Shown here: piece after piece, positions 7,923-17,190 of the stretch
Layout of the letters: each line of letters opens with the position of its first letter
Numbering within the stretch: the first letter of the stretch is position 1
Source of the DNA: Gammaproteobacteria bacterium
GTDB lineage: Bacteria; Pseudomonadota; Gammaproteobacteria; SZUA-229
DNA length: 37,103 bases
Assembly (NCBI GenBank): GCA_026195255.1
Contig: JAPHSS010000038.1
Span: forward strand, 1-37,103
Direction of reading: 5' to 3'
The notes under the pieces: generated by a model
Database searches by the model: none
Told to the model about the DNA's origin: nothing
Seen by the model: the letters and a program-made list of their open reading frames with translations, nothing else
Made by a program: the position numbers and the translations under genes

Positions 7923-9173
7923 TTAAATCGACTGCCTGTGACCAGATGGTTTCCATGAGGGTGCAATTACATTAGGCATTTCCGATTTATTTATCAGGCG
8001 TCCCGGTCCTAACGTACACTCACCGTATCGCCTGTTAATTTCATCCATCACACCATCTATTTTCATTCTATTTTCATTAATTTTTGATTCATCAAATAAA
8101 TCCATCTGAGCATTTTCCCGCCCTGGATTTAATGCGGTTATTTGCACCTGAGATATCGGTTGATTACTCCAGTATTCATTCAGTACAAACTGACACAAAC
8201 GAATTAATAACTGGGTATCATTTGTTGGGTATGCTGATTTTACTTTTCGCCCTACCCAGCTGTTATTTGTATGTAAACCAATAAAAAACTCTGACGCTTC
8301 AAAATGATAACGTCTTAAACGTGCACTCACTCTCACCGCCATATGAATTAAATAGGTTAACAACAGATCTTTGTCCAGAGTATTTGGCGGTAAGACTTTT
8401 CCGTGACCTATAGATTTAGGATCAGCCACGTCTGGATGTAATGCTTCAGGGTCTTCACCCTGTGCCATATACCAGATACGCCGCCCGGGATTGCCAAAAC
8501 GGCGCGCTAACTCACCGATAGGCAGCTTTTTCATATCACCGCACAGGAAGACCCCTCTTTCGGCTAAAAAGCGCCCTACGCCTTTTGCAATACCGCACAA
8601 CTCGGTAACGGGAACATCCAGTAACTGTTGTCGAGATTCCCAGGGAGGTATAATCGTAAAGCCATCTGGTTTATTTAATTTAGCGGCATATTTAGCGGTT
8701 GTTTTATCTCCACTGATTCCAATAGAACAATGTAAACCCGATGCGTTATAAACCGCTTTTTTTAATAATTGACCAATGCGCCCGGGTGAACCGTGTAATT
8801 TCTGGCAGCGCGTCATATCAATAAACGCTTCATCAACTGAAAATATTTCCATATCCGGGCAAATATTACTAATTGCCTGCATGATTTCACCTGAAGTTTG
8901 CGCGTAAACATGAGGCCGAGATGGCCTTTGAATTAAATCTGCATATAACTTGCGAGCTTCTTTCAATCGCATACCGGTTTTAATACCGTATGCTCTCGCT
9001 TCATACGAACTGGTAATAATACAGGTTCCCTGATTACCGTTAGTAACCGCAACCGGACGACCCCGTAACTCTGGAAAATCACGTGCTTCAACCGCGGCAA
9101 AAAAACAGTTCATATCAACCAGAGCAATAGCACGTTGCCAGTGAACAGGGCAGATTTTGTTAAAGTCATGCAT
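7923..9173 (-). CDS. Y-family translesion DNA polymerase (DinB-like)
   Basis: A 416-residue Y-family polymerase. Catalytic carboxylates are Asp20 in ALVDMNCFFAAVE and Asp114-Glu115 in IFSVDEAF. Fingers and palm motifs (SSYEARAYGIKTGM, SIGISGDKTTAKYAAKLNKPDG) are intact, and a little-finger domain follows from about residue 245. A beta-clamp-binding motif QMDLF lies at about 356-360, before a 55-residue tail, so processive recruitment to the replication clamp is likely. Sequence is closer to DinB than to UmuC, but the SIGHGKVLPPNT segment and the long tail set it apart from E. coli DinB. It lies 80 bases downstream of lexA and upstream of the SRAP gene, fitting an SOS operon. Confidence 0.9.
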   Translation of the reverse strand: MHDFNKICPVHWQRAIALVDMNCFFAAVEARDFPELRGRPVAVTNGNQGTCIITSSYEARAYGIKTGMRLKEARKLYADLIQRPSRPHVYAQTSGEIMQAISNICPDMEIFSVDEAFIDMTRCQKLHGSPGRIGQLLKKAVYNASGLHCSIGISGDKTTAKYAAKLNKPDGFTIIPPWESRQQLLDVPVTELCGIAKGVGRFLAERGVFLCGDMKKLPIGELARRFGNPGRRIWYMAQGEDPEALHPDVADPKSIGHGKVLPPNTLDKDLLLTYLIHMAVRVSARLRRYHFEASEFFIGLHTNNSWVGRKVKSAYPTNDTQLLIRLCQFVLNEYWSNQPISQVQITALNPGRENAQMDLFDESKINENRMKIDGVMDEINRRYGECTLGPGRLINKSEMPNVIAPSWKPSGHRQSI

Positions 9174-9253
9174 GATAAAACCTTTAACGAATTAGATAAT
9201 TAAACACTCGCTTTCCCCGAGCATGACAAACATATGTAAGAAATATTTCTAAA

Positions 9254-9850
9254 TTAGTAAGTACGCAGCGTTCCCACCAGAACACCCTGAATCTGTACTC
9301 TATCTGCCGGATAAATCATTGGTTCCATACCTGAGTTTGCAGGAATAAGTTTGATGCGCCCATGCGATAACGGACGATAAATTTTTAAGGTAACTTCATA
9401 ATTATCAATCAATGCCACCACAACAGAATCTTTAGAGGCCGTATTACACGATTCAATAACCACCGTATCACCATCTAAAATACCCAGTTCAACCATCGAC
9501 TCACCATCTACCTTAAGTGCATAACGATTATCTCCCCCAAACATCTGGTTTAGGTTAATACCGTCATGACCTGCGATTGCCTCAATCGGCTGGCCTGCTG
9601 CAATTTTTCCTAACAGGGGAATCGACATAAGCTGCTCCATGTCATCGTCTGGTAAACGTAAACTCCGATGGGAGCCTTCTTCATTAAGCAAGTAGCCCTT
9701 TTCTAATAACGCTTTAACATATCGATGTGCCGTGCCCTGCGACTGTATGCCTATGCCTTCGGCAATTTCCGGGTAAGTGGGTGCATGGCCATTTCTTAAA
9801 ATATAAGCCTGTATATAATCAAGGGTGCGCTGCTGGCTATGGGTTAGCAT
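9254..9850 (-). CDS. lexA: LexA SOS repressor
   Basis: A 198-residue repressor-protease. Residues 1-65 form the winged helix-turn-helix; residues 75-198 are the S24 domain. The autocleavage bond is Ala85-Gly86 in GKIAAGQPIEA, nucleophile Ser118 in DGESMVELG and Lys156 in VTLKIYRP, all at the positions expected from E. coli LexA. The recognition helix (SQGTAHRYVKALLEKG) differs strongly from the E. coli SPNAAEEHLKAL type, so a non-canonical operator is expected. No CTGT-N8-ACAG box is present upstream, but nested inverted repeats are (see 9854-9891). It heads the lexA-polymerase-SRAP cassette and probably represses it. Confidence 0.95.
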   Translation of the reverse strand: MLTHSQQRTLDYIQAYILRNGHAPTYPEIAEGIGIQSQGTAHRYVKALLEKGYLLNEEGSHRSLRLPDDDMEQLMSIPLLGKIAAGQPIEAIAGHDGINLNQMFGGDNRYALKVDGESMVELGILDGDTVVIESCNTASKDSVVVALIDNYEVTLKIYRPLSHGRIKLIPANSGMEPMIYPADRVQIQGVLVGTLRTY

Positions 9851-9853
9851 AAT

Positions 9854-9891
9854 ATTCTCTAAACGTTCTCATTGGAGAAAGAATAGAGAAT
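9854..9891 (-). promoter_or_regulatory. Candidate LexA operator, nested inverted repeats
   Basis: Just before the lexA ATG, an inner palindrome TTCTC-N4-GAGAA (9866-9879) sits inside outer arms ATTCTCT (9854-9860) and AGAGAAT (9885-9891). The position over the ribosome-binding and promoter zone and the two-fold symmetry suit autoregulation. That LexA binds here is inference. Confidence 0.45.
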
Positions 9892-9954
9892 CTTTGAGAA
9901 AATATCAAGTAATGATTGAGGTATTTACAAGGCAATTAGATATGCCAAATAAAA

Positions 9955-9982
9955 AAGCCGTAATCACATGCAATTACGGCTT
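9955..9982 (-). terminator. Terminator after the small cytochrome gene
   Basis: Perfect arms AAGCCGTAAT and ATTACGGCTT with an 8-base loop lie about 26 bases past the stop at 10008. A-rich sequence preceding it on the plus strand supplies the T tract for the minus strand. Confidence 0.85.
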
Positions 9983-10007
9983 CTTACAGTTTTATGAGTA
10001 TTTATAT

Positions 10008-10475
10008 TTACGGTGCAGGTATAGCGTCAACCCTGTAACCCGCATGACAGGCAACACAGTTTTGCATTAAAACAGCAAGCTGCTTTAAACTGGTAGCCGG
10101 ATCACCAAACGCCTCAGCATCCATTGCCAGTTGATCAAATTTAGTATGAGTATCAAAACCCAGCTGTTTAAATTCCAGTGGCAACTTTTTCATCAATGAA
10201 CCGGGTACAGCCTCCTGTGCTGCTCGGCCAACTTCTCTTGCCGCTTTTGCAACAGCTTCAGCATCATCTTCTGTTGCTGCCTGAACAATTTTCTGCGCAG
10301 CATCAAGAAACATTCGCATTTCTGTTAAAACCAGATCTCTTTCACCCTCTTCCAGCATTAATGACTGTCTGCCATCCTTTGCCTGAATGGTCTCACCAGA
10401 AATAATAAACTTATATGCCATAGCACCGACAACAAGAAGTGCCGCCAGCAATAACACCCAACATAACTTACACAT
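10008..10475 (-). CDS. Membrane-anchored c-type cytochrome, class II-like
   Basis: A 155-residue protein with an N-terminal hydrophobic segment (residues about 4-27) serving as signal or anchor and one haem-binding motif, Cys140-x2-Cys-His144, close to the C-terminus. A C-terminal CXXCH after a helical bundle is the layout of class II cytochromes (cytochrome c' type), which bind gases or transfer electrons in the periplasm. The distal ligand cannot be read from the sequence. AGGA five bases before the ATG supports the start. It is the last gene of the cluster downstream of the FadL-like and DUF2892 genes and is closed by a strong terminator. Confidence 0.82.
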   Translation of the reverse strand: MCKLCWVLLLAALLVVGAMAYKFIISGETIQAKDGRQSLMLEEGERDLVLTEMRMFLDAAQKIVQAATEDDAEAVAKAAREVGRAAQEAVPGSLMKKLPLEFKQLGFDTHTKFDQLAMDAEAFGDPATSLKQLAVLMQNCVACHAGYRVDAIPAP

Positions 10476-10507
10476 AATTTTCCTTTTATATATTTAGTAA
10501 TTAAAAC

Positions 10508-10535
10508 CCTGATAAGTACTTATGTACTTATCAGG
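10508..10535 (-). terminator. Perfect 12-base inverted repeat, possible weak terminator
   Basis: Arms CCTGATAAGTAC and GTACTTATCAGG surround a 4-base loop. On the minus strand it is followed by GTTTTAA, a short T tract. It lies between the mini-ORF and the cytochrome gene, and may limit transcription into the latter or act as an operator. Confidence 0.5.
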
Positions 10536-10603
10536 TAAAAAATAATAAGCGCCGTAACAAACCACAGAATAGAGGCGATTATTTTCAATTTTTTTTCTAA
10601 CAT
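10520..10603 (-). CDS. Possible 27-residue membrane peptide
   Basis: An ATG frame of 27 codons encodes a basic start (MLEKKLK) and one hydrophobic helix (IIASILWFVTALIIFYLI). Such one-pass peptides sit in many respiratory operons, and it lies between the DUF2892 and cytochrome genes on the same strand. The Shine-Dalgarno is weak (GAGC), and the stop codon lies in the loop of the inverted repeat. Too short to be judged by similarity; could be chance. Confidence 0.35.
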   Translation of the reverse strand: MLEKKLKIIASILWFVTALIIFYLIST

Positions 10604-10631
10604 AAATAAGCTCGATTTCACTATTGGCTCT

Positions 10632-10832
10632 TTAACAACAATTACCGTCTTTCACACCCGCCTTCTTTAAAATGCTGGCTAAAGGACAAAAATTTGTTAT
10701 ACCACTTTGCGCCAGGTTAAGGCCAACAAATGCAGCCAGAGCAATCCAGTAAGGATGCACAAAGTGTGATAGCGCAATACTAATCAGTATCATTATACCT
10801 GCTACAAGATGAACAATTTTATCAACAGTCAT
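10632..10832 (-). CDS. DUF2892 (YgaP transmembrane-domain-like) protein
   Basis: A 66-residue inner membrane protein with two helices (residues about 7-21 and 28-44) separated by a short His/Pro turn. The core MTVDKIVHLVAGIMILISIAL and 'NFCPLASILKKAGV' match DUF2892, the membrane part of YgaP rhodanese proteins, with the usual Cys before Pro-Leu and a terminal Cys-Cys pair. Function of the stand-alone form is not known. GGAG lies just upstream of the ATG. It is 15 bases from the FadL-like stop, so probably co-transcribed with it. Confidence 0.85.
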   Translation of the reverse strand: MTVDKIVHLVAGIMILISIALSHFVHPYWIALAAFVGLNLAQSGITNFCPLASILKKAGVKDGNCC

Positions 10833-10847
10833 ATTTTTTCTCCAAAA

Positions 10848-11996
10848 TTACATTTTATAAGATAATTGAAAATTAATTACATTCTGCTCCAGCTCAATAA
10901 CATTTCCTGACCCACTACTGGACGTCAATTCATTATTAAATGCATGCAGGTAAGAAACTGAACCTTCAACACGTTTACCCAGCTTTCGGGTAACACCTAC
11001 TGACATGTGTTTTTCTGTAACCGCCAGTGAACCTATATTACTGTCAACATCTTCTTCACCAATAGGTGATTCACCATAATTAAAGCCGGCACGTAATGTG
11101 GTTTTGTCACTGATCTCTTTTTGCACACCGAGTGCAAAAACAACCTGATCATCCCATCCAAAATTCATCATGCCAGGCCCTGCAGGTGTCTCAAAAGCAA
11201 CTTGATCCAGAACATCTGAAAAACCAATATATTTTATGTCGGCTTCAATCAATAAACCGTCACCCGGTTGATATGCCAGGCCAATACTTAATGTTTCCGG
11301 TGCATCCATTGTCATGGAATACGAACCTGCCGTGGTATTCCAGTCAAATGAGCCCATTGATTGTTTACTAACGTAAGACGCACCAAACTGCATGACATCA
11401 CTTAACTTGTAAATCAGCCCCAGAGTAAGACCAAAACCATAAGCCTGATTTTGTGGTAAATGCATTTGTGAATTATCTAATGCCAGACTCTGATAATCGA
11501 TATTTAAAGCCGCACCTAATGCCAACTTGTCATTCATCTGATATGAAAAACCGGGGGCAATTTTATAGAACTGCTTGGTTGTTACCACATTCTGATTTCC
11601 GGGAGCGCCTGGCATAATATCTGCGAAGTCCACACCCATACCAGATAAACCTGCCATACCCATACCAAAAGTTAGTTGCTCATTAATTTTCAAAGCAACG
11701 GAACCAGATGGTATTAAATATAAATCTGAATCACTATCTGTACCATTAGCTTTACGCGGCGGGTTCAGAAAACCAAAGCCCATATCAAAACGCACATCTT
11801 CGATATTCAACAACGATAGACCCGCCGGATTAGTTAATATGGTGCCACTATCCTGAGGTGCAGCGACAATCGCGCCAGCCATTCCCCATTGCGTTGCGGA
11901 AACACCTAACATCTGGTCACCATTAGTTGCATATACAGCAGAAGTAGAGCTGACCAGCGCAGTAACTGCAGCTACTTTAATCAGTTTTTTATTCAT
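10848..11996 (-). CDS. FadL/OmpP1/TodX-family outer membrane transport protein
   Basis: A 382-residue beta-barrel of the FadL family, which takes up hydrophobic compounds such as fatty acids or hydrocarbons. A signal peptide (MNKKLIKVAAVTALVSSTSAVYA) precedes the family signature at the mature N-terminus, with GAIVAAPQDSGTILTNPAGL matching the hatch region. Repeated amphipathic strands end in VINFQLSYKM, a typical barrel C-terminus with an aromatic three residues before the end. An ATG at 12011 is in frame, but GAGG nine bases before 11996 and the signal peptide favour the later start. Its substrate is unknown. It follows the larger cytochrome gene and precedes the DUF2892 gene. Confidence 0.9.
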   Translation of the reverse strand: MNKKLIKVAAVTALVSSTSAVYATNGDQMLGVSATQWGMAGAIVAAPQDSGTILTNPAGLSLLNIEDVRFDMGFGFLNPPRKANGTDSDSDLYLIPSGSVALKINEQLTFGMGMAGLSGMGVDFADIMPGAPGNQNVVTTKQFYKIAPGFSYQMNDKLALGAALNIDYQSLALDNSQMHLPQNQAYGFGLTLGLIYKLSDVMQFGASYVSKQSMGSFDWNTTAGSYSMTMDAPETLSIGLAYQPGDGLLIEADIKYIGFSDVLDQVAFETPAGPGMMNFGWDDQVVFALGVQKEISDKTTLRAGFNYGESPIGEEDVDSNIGSLAVTEKHMSVGVTRKLGKRVEGSVSYLHAFNNELTSSSGSGNVIELEQNVINFQLSYKM

Positions 11997-12071
11997 TATT
12001 GCAAGCCTCATTTAATTATATTTTTTTGAACATTATTATTTCAAGTTACGTTATGATTACTTAAATAAACT

Positions 12072-12710
12072 TTAACGTAAACGATCTGAACGACCCGGTT
12101 GCCCTCTGAATACCTGATGACAGGCAACACAGCCTTCGGCAATTTTTCCCAGATAACTCGCCGCTTCTCCGGTATTACCCTTGTCTGCAGCGGCCGCAAG
12201 ACGTAAAGAATTACCTTCAACTAAATCATTAAAGCCAACCAGACTAGCTAGACTTTCGTCATTAACGTCCTTCTTTGCCATGTAAGGAATAAGGCCACCT
12301 ACAGGTAAACGGTGATTAGCAAGACGTCGTGCAGAGTCAGCAGCCTGTTCAGTATTGTCTGTTGCAAGACCAGAAACAATACTCTGATAATCAGACAGTA
12401 CTTCATGCATAACCTGACGTAATGTAAGTTGTTTGCTACGACGGTTATGTCCTGACAAAATTTTCATCAATTCCATTTTTGTTTTTTTAGACAGGCCTTG
12501 AACCTGCTTCTGTAAATCAGGTTTCATAAGTGCCATGTCGGATTTCATAACTTTCTGCATTGCCATCATTGTTGGCTTATCCATCGCCTGGCCATTGGTA
12601 TTTGCATAAACAGAACTGGCAGAAGCCATTAGCGCCGTAACAAGGGTTAAATTTCTTATAACCTTAACTGGCGTCTTAAGTGTCAAATTGTTGATTGAGA
12701 TCGATATCAT
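12072..12710 (-). CDS. Periplasmic c-type cytochrome, C-terminal haem
   Basis: A 212-residue exported protein: signal segment about residues 20-36 (LTLVTALMASASSVYA), a mostly helical body and a single haem motif Cys194-x2-Cys-His198 near the C-terminus, followed by a short basic tail. The layout again resembles class II cytochromes, though the body is longer than the usual 130 residues and Met/Lys-rich at its start. It is first in the minus-strand cluster and divergent from the response regulator gene across about 140 bases. Electron-transfer partner unknown. Confidence 0.8.
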   Translation of the reverse strand: MISISINNLTLKTPVKVIRNLTLVTALMASASSVYANTNGQAMDKPTMMAMQKVMKSDMALMKPDLQKQVQGLSKKTKMELMKILSGHNRRSKQLTLRQVMHEVLSDYQSIVSGLATDNTEQAADSARRLANHRLPVGGLIPYMAKKDVNDESLASLVGFNDLVEGNSLRLAAAADKGNTGEAASYLGKIAEGCVACHQVFRGQPGRSDRLR

Positions 12711-12853
12711 ATGTTTTCATCCGGTTTAGTATCAGGTGGTTGTATGCTACCTTTTATTTAAAAAGATGCATGAATAGAGAATGAAGCAGAAATGTTTCTT
12801 TGTTATTTCTAAAATTAAGTTAAATGTAACAAATTGTTACAAAAGTCAGATTT

Positions 12854-13579
12854 ATGAGTCACTCAGACATCAAATTAGAGAAAATACTCATCGTAGATGA
12901 TGATAAAGCCTTATGTGACCTGCTTAAGCGCTATTTATCTGATAACGGTTATACGACACAGTCTGCAAAAGATGGAATAGAAATGTTTCAACTGCTTGAA
13001 CAGTCAACGCCGGATATTATCATTCTAGATCTTATGCTGCCGGGTGAAGACGGACTGACGCTTTCTAAAAAAATTCGCCAGCAAAGTAATACACCTATCA
13101 TTATTCTCTCAGCCCGTGGTGATGAAGTAGACCGCATTGTAGGGCTCGAAGTTGGCGCTGATGATTATTTATCTAAACCATTCAACCCAAGGGAGCTATT
13201 AGCACGTATTCGCTCTGTTTTAAGACGTAGCAATACAGATCAGAATAAACCAGCAACGGATTCTGAAGATATAATATTTGATCACTACCGCATACACTCT
13301 CAAAGTCGGCAATTATTTCTTAATGACGAAGAAGTCTTATTAACAAGTGGTGAATTTACCTTATTAGAAGTATTTGCTAATAACCCCAACCGGGTACTAA
13401 ACCGAGATTCATTATTACAGTTACTTAAGGGTTACGAGCATCACCCCTATGATCGCAGCATTGACGTTCGCATTACACGTCTGCGCCGCAAAATAGAAGC
13501 GGATCCGAGCAAACCTGTTTTCATTCGCACTGTCTGGGGTAAAGGATATATGTTTACACCAAACCCTGAAGAACACTAG
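12854..13579 (+). CDS. OmpR-type response regulator
   Basis: A 241-residue regulator. The receiver domain spans residues 9-122, with the acidic pocket Asp15-Asp16, phosphoacceptor Asp59 (IIILDLMLPGEDG) and conserved Lys108 (YLSKPFNPREL). A winged-helix output domain (about 143-235) includes LTSGEFTLLEVF and RSIDVRITRLRRKIE. It is followed after 3 bases by the sensor kinase gene, forming a classic OmpR/EnvZ-like pair; the sequence is close enough to call OmpR-type but not to fix the stimulus. Divergent from the cytochrome/FadL-like cluster, which is a plausible target. Confidence 0.93.
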   Translation: MSHSDIKLEKILIVDDDKALCDLLKRYLSDNGYTTQSAKDGIEMFQLLEQSTPDIIILDLMLPGEDGLTLSKKIRQQSNTPIIILSARGDEVDRIVGLEVGADDYLSKPFNPRELLARIRSVLRRSNTDQNKPATDSEDIIFDHYRIHSQSRQLFLNDEEVLLTSGEFTLLEVFANNPNRVLNRDSLLQLLKGYEHHPYDRSIDVRITRLRRKIEADPSKPVFIRTVWGKGYMFTPNPEEH

Positions 13580-13582
13580 TTT

Positions 13583-14902
13583 ATGATATTACCAAAAACC
13601 CTGTTTGCCAGAACAGTTGCAATGATTGCGACTGTTTCAGTAGCTTATCTTTTATTTGCTTTCAGTGTAATTAGTTATTTTATGCTGGTACCCGTAGGCA
13701 AACAGTCGGCAGATGATCTGGCTGCATTAATGGTATTCAGCGCACATAGATGGTCTGAAATAACTAATGAAGAACGCATTGAATTTGAGCACCAGTTACG
13801 TGATATATACCACCTGAATATTGCAGACGGCCAACAAATACGCTCGGTTAATTTCAAACCTCTGCCTTATTATTATTTTCTTGAGTCTTCACTCAAATCA
13901 CTTACCGGGCAGGACGTACAGCTTAAGATTTCAAAAGATGATAATAACATTGACTGGTACTGGGCTAATTTAACGGTTAATAAACAGGATATCTGCATTG
14001 GTTTTTCCAGCACTCATATAAACGCTCAACCACCAATGGTATTGTTGTTATTACTTTCTGTTGGCGGTTTGGCAACGTTAATAACCGCGGCGGCAATCGT
14101 TCGTCATTTAACTACTCCTCTGGAACGTTTATCAAAAAATGCCTTACGCATAGGCAGTGGTGAAGAACCAGAGCTGATTCCAGAAACCGGTGCAGAAGAG
14201 ATGGCAACTCTGGCTATCAGTTTTAATAAAATGGCGGTACAGGTAAAAGAATTATTAAGTAATCGCACAACATTATTAGCGGGCATATCTCATGACCTGC
14301 GAACCCCCCTTGCACGTATTCAACTGGCGCTTGAAATGTTACCTGAAAATGCCGACCCTGTTCTGGTGCAAGGCATACGAGGTGATGTAGAACAGATGAA
14401 CTGTCTGATTGGACAATTTCTTGAATTAAGCAAAACACTTGAAAAGGGTGAACAACAGAATATCGACATAGTCGAAACACTCGATGACCTGGTTAGTTGT
14501 GCAAGACGCGGTGGCGCAGACATACAGTGGCAAAGCGCTGGCCATTGCACTCTGATAAATAACCCCATGGCAATACGACGTATCATTGTTAATCTATTAG
14601 AAAATGCCGTACGTTATGGAAAAAATCAGCCGGTTAATATTAGCCACTCGATAAAAGATGAGTTCGTAATTATAAAAATAATGGATAGAGGTCAGGGTAT
14701 TCCTGCGAATGAAATTGAAGCCGTATTTAGACCTTTTCACCGACTTGAACAATCGCGTAATTTAGAAACCGGTGGTACCGGCCTTGGCCTCAGCATTGCA
14801 CTTCAACTTGCTGAAATTAATAATATTAAATTAAAATTATATGCTAGAAAAAATGGCGGTACCGTGGCAGAAATTATCATTCCGCTGAAACACGCAAGTT
14901 GA
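13583..14902 (+). CDS. EnvZ-type sensor histidine kinase
   Basis: A 439-residue inner-membrane kinase. Helices at about 10-35 and 152-173 bound a periplasmic domain of about 115 residues; a HAMP linker follows (RHLTTPLERLSKNALRIGSG). The phosphoaccepting His237 is in LLAGISHDLRTPLARIQ. ATP-binding boxes are N (NLLENAVRYG), G1 (DRGQGIP), F (VFRPFHRLEQ) and G2 (GGTGLGLSIALQ). The order and sequence resemble EnvZ. It is expected to phosphorylate the response regulator encoded just upstream. The periplasmic domain matches no sensor fold I can name. Confidence 0.93.
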   Translation: MILPKTLFARTVAMIATVSVAYLLFAFSVISYFMLVPVGKQSADDLAALMVFSAHRWSEITNEERIEFEHQLRDIYHLNIADGQQIRSVNFKPLPYYYFLESSLKSLTGQDVQLKISKDDNNIDWYWANLTVNKQDICIGFSSTHINAQPPMVLLLLLSVGGLATLITAAAIVRHLTTPLERLSKNALRIGSGEEPELIPETGAEEMATLAISFNKMAVQVKELLSNRTTLLAGISHDLRTPLARIQLALEMLPENADPVLVQGIRGDVEQMNCLIGQFLELSKTLEKGEQQNIDIVETLDDLVSCARRGGADIQWQSAGHCTLINNPMAIRRIIVNLLENAVRYGKNQPVNISHSIKDEFVIIKIMDRGQGIPANEIEAVFRPFHRLEQSRNLETGGTGLGLSIALQLAEINNIKLKLYARKNGGTVAEIIIPLKHAS

Positions 14903-14942
14903 AATAAACCAGGCTAATCTATGCCTCATATACGGGAACTGC

Positions 14943-15899
<957 letters not shown>

Positions 15900-15952
15900 C
15901 TAAAACTTAAGTCACTGCTGATACAGATTAAATCACTGTTATTACAGCCGTT

Positions 15953-16618
15953 TTATAACGATTTTAACGGTTTAAGCAGTTTATCAAAGTCATCAGGTTT
16001 AACATATTGTATAACTTCTTTTTCTGACTCACTAAGCACTATATCCACGCCTTTAGCCGGATATAACCAGTGAATCGCATCACTTTTAGTATCCTCTAAC
16101 TTTTCGGCAGGTTTACCAAAACGACTTTCTATTAATTGCGCATCCAGATGTATTGAGGGTAAATACGTAATACCCACTATAACCGACTCTTGAAGTAATA
16201 TGACATCTTCATCTAGTAAAGTCACTTTACGTGTGCCACTTTCCAGAGTAGAGATACGCGCGCCTCGATTATATATCTTCTGAATAGTCTCGTCGGATAA
16301 ATCTAGTGACATCACCATTTTCGATTTTAGGCCAGAGACTTTAACCAGGTCAAAATAAGCTTCAATCACCGCTGTTGACTGCTTGGGTGCAAACAGATTA
16401 ATCTCCGCTTTTTCTTTAAATAACTGTTCAGCTTCGGCTACTGTAGTCAGGCCAATTGTTATGCCAAAAACACGTGTATTACCACTCGGCAGGTTTTCAA
16501 TTTGCCACGGATAACCCGTGACACTTATTTCCTGCTTTTTCAGGGATGATACATAAACACCTAAAACGACCGCTAGAATACTGATACCAAAAACAGTTAG
16601 AAATACATGTTTACCCAT
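15953..16618 (-). CDS. Unrecognised membrane-anchored protein
   Basis: A 221-residue protein with one N-terminal hydrophobic helix (residues about 4-24, positively charged Lys3 before it), so probably anchored with its body in the periplasm. The body has alternating strands and helices and two segments resembling a repeated unit (GITIGLTTVAEAEQLF near 52 and LIESRFGKPAEKL near 164), reminiscent of SmpA/BamE-like folds, but this is only a shape impression. It follows the four-helix membrane protein gene by 9 bases on the same strand, so the two are likely co-transcribed. No family is recognised. Confidence 0.75.
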   Translation of the reverse strand: MGKHVFLTVFGISILAVVLGVYVSSLKKQEISVTGYPWQIENLPSGNTRVFGITIGLTTVAEAEQLFKEKAEINLFAPKQSTAVIEAYFDLVKVSGLKSKMVMSLDLSDETIQKIYNRGARISTLESGTRKVTLLDEDVILLQESVIVGITYLPSIHLDAQLIESRFGKPAEKLEDTKSDAIHWLYPAKGVDIVLSESEKEVIQYVKPDDFDKLLKPLKSL

Positions 16619-16627
16619 ACGTTTACT

Positions 16628-17128
16628 TCAGTCCTGAACAGGTGTCAGGGCATTTTCCGGGTAACGTTCACTTACCCAGTCAGGCAACATTGCGTTTTTA
16701 GCCTGATGCAGTGATTCAGACTCAAAAATAATTAAGCCCAGTACACTGACCATAACAGGAAGAAATGCAGCCCCACTAAACGCCCAGTGTTGTGGTCGCA
16801 TATCCCCACCTGAAACCATATATATAATGCTTAACAAACTACCCACAATGATTAACATAATCAGAAAAAAGCGACTTCGACGAGCTGCAATCTGCCAATG
16901 GGCATTCACATACCAGCTCGCACGGGTTTTAGCGCGTTGCGCCCCCCAAAACAGATAAACCAGACTAATTACAGATAAAACAGGGATCACAACGATAAAG
17001 TGAGTTAAAGAGCTGGCACTCATTATGGCAACAAAAACAAGAACATGATTAAAAATAAGATTGGTTAAAAACACTTCATGGGGAACACGGGCTTTTTTAA
17101 TATCTTCAGGGGCGACGTCGAATTTCAT
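16628..17128 (-). CDS. Unrecognised inner membrane protein
   Basis: A 166-residue protein with four predicted membrane helices: about residues 21-37, 43-60, 84-103 and 116-133 of the chain starting MKFDVAPEDIKKARVP. A basic cytoplasmic segment between helices 2 and 3 (GAQRAKTRASWYVNAHW) is well formed. An upstream TTG (17149) is in frame, but the ATG at 17128 is preferred. It precedes the anchored protein gene at 15953 in the same direction. No family is recognised; both may be conserved hypotheticals next to tatD in related bacteria. Confidence 0.7.
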   Translation of the reverse strand: MKFDVAPEDIKKARVPHEVFLTNLIFNHVLVFVAIMSASSLTHFIVVIPVLSVISLVYLFWGAQRAKTRASWYVNAHWQIAARRSRFFLIMLIIVGSLLSIIYMVSGGDMRPQHWAFSGAAFLPVMVSVLGLIIFESESLHQAKNAMLPDWVSERYPENALTPVQD

Positions 17129-17190
17129 ATCATTAGACCAGTTAACCAAAACAGGCTAAATTATAACATTAATGAACGCTTTAATATGCC

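Noticed and set aside
7667-7966. 99-codon minus-strand frame between polymerase and SRAP genes
   Set aside because: Overlaps both genes' ends and consists mostly of repeat copies A and B.
9825-10070. Plus-strand frame across the lexA promoter
   Set aside because: Covers the lexA upstream region, a terminator and the cytochrome gene end in antisense; no Shine-Dalgarno or similarity.
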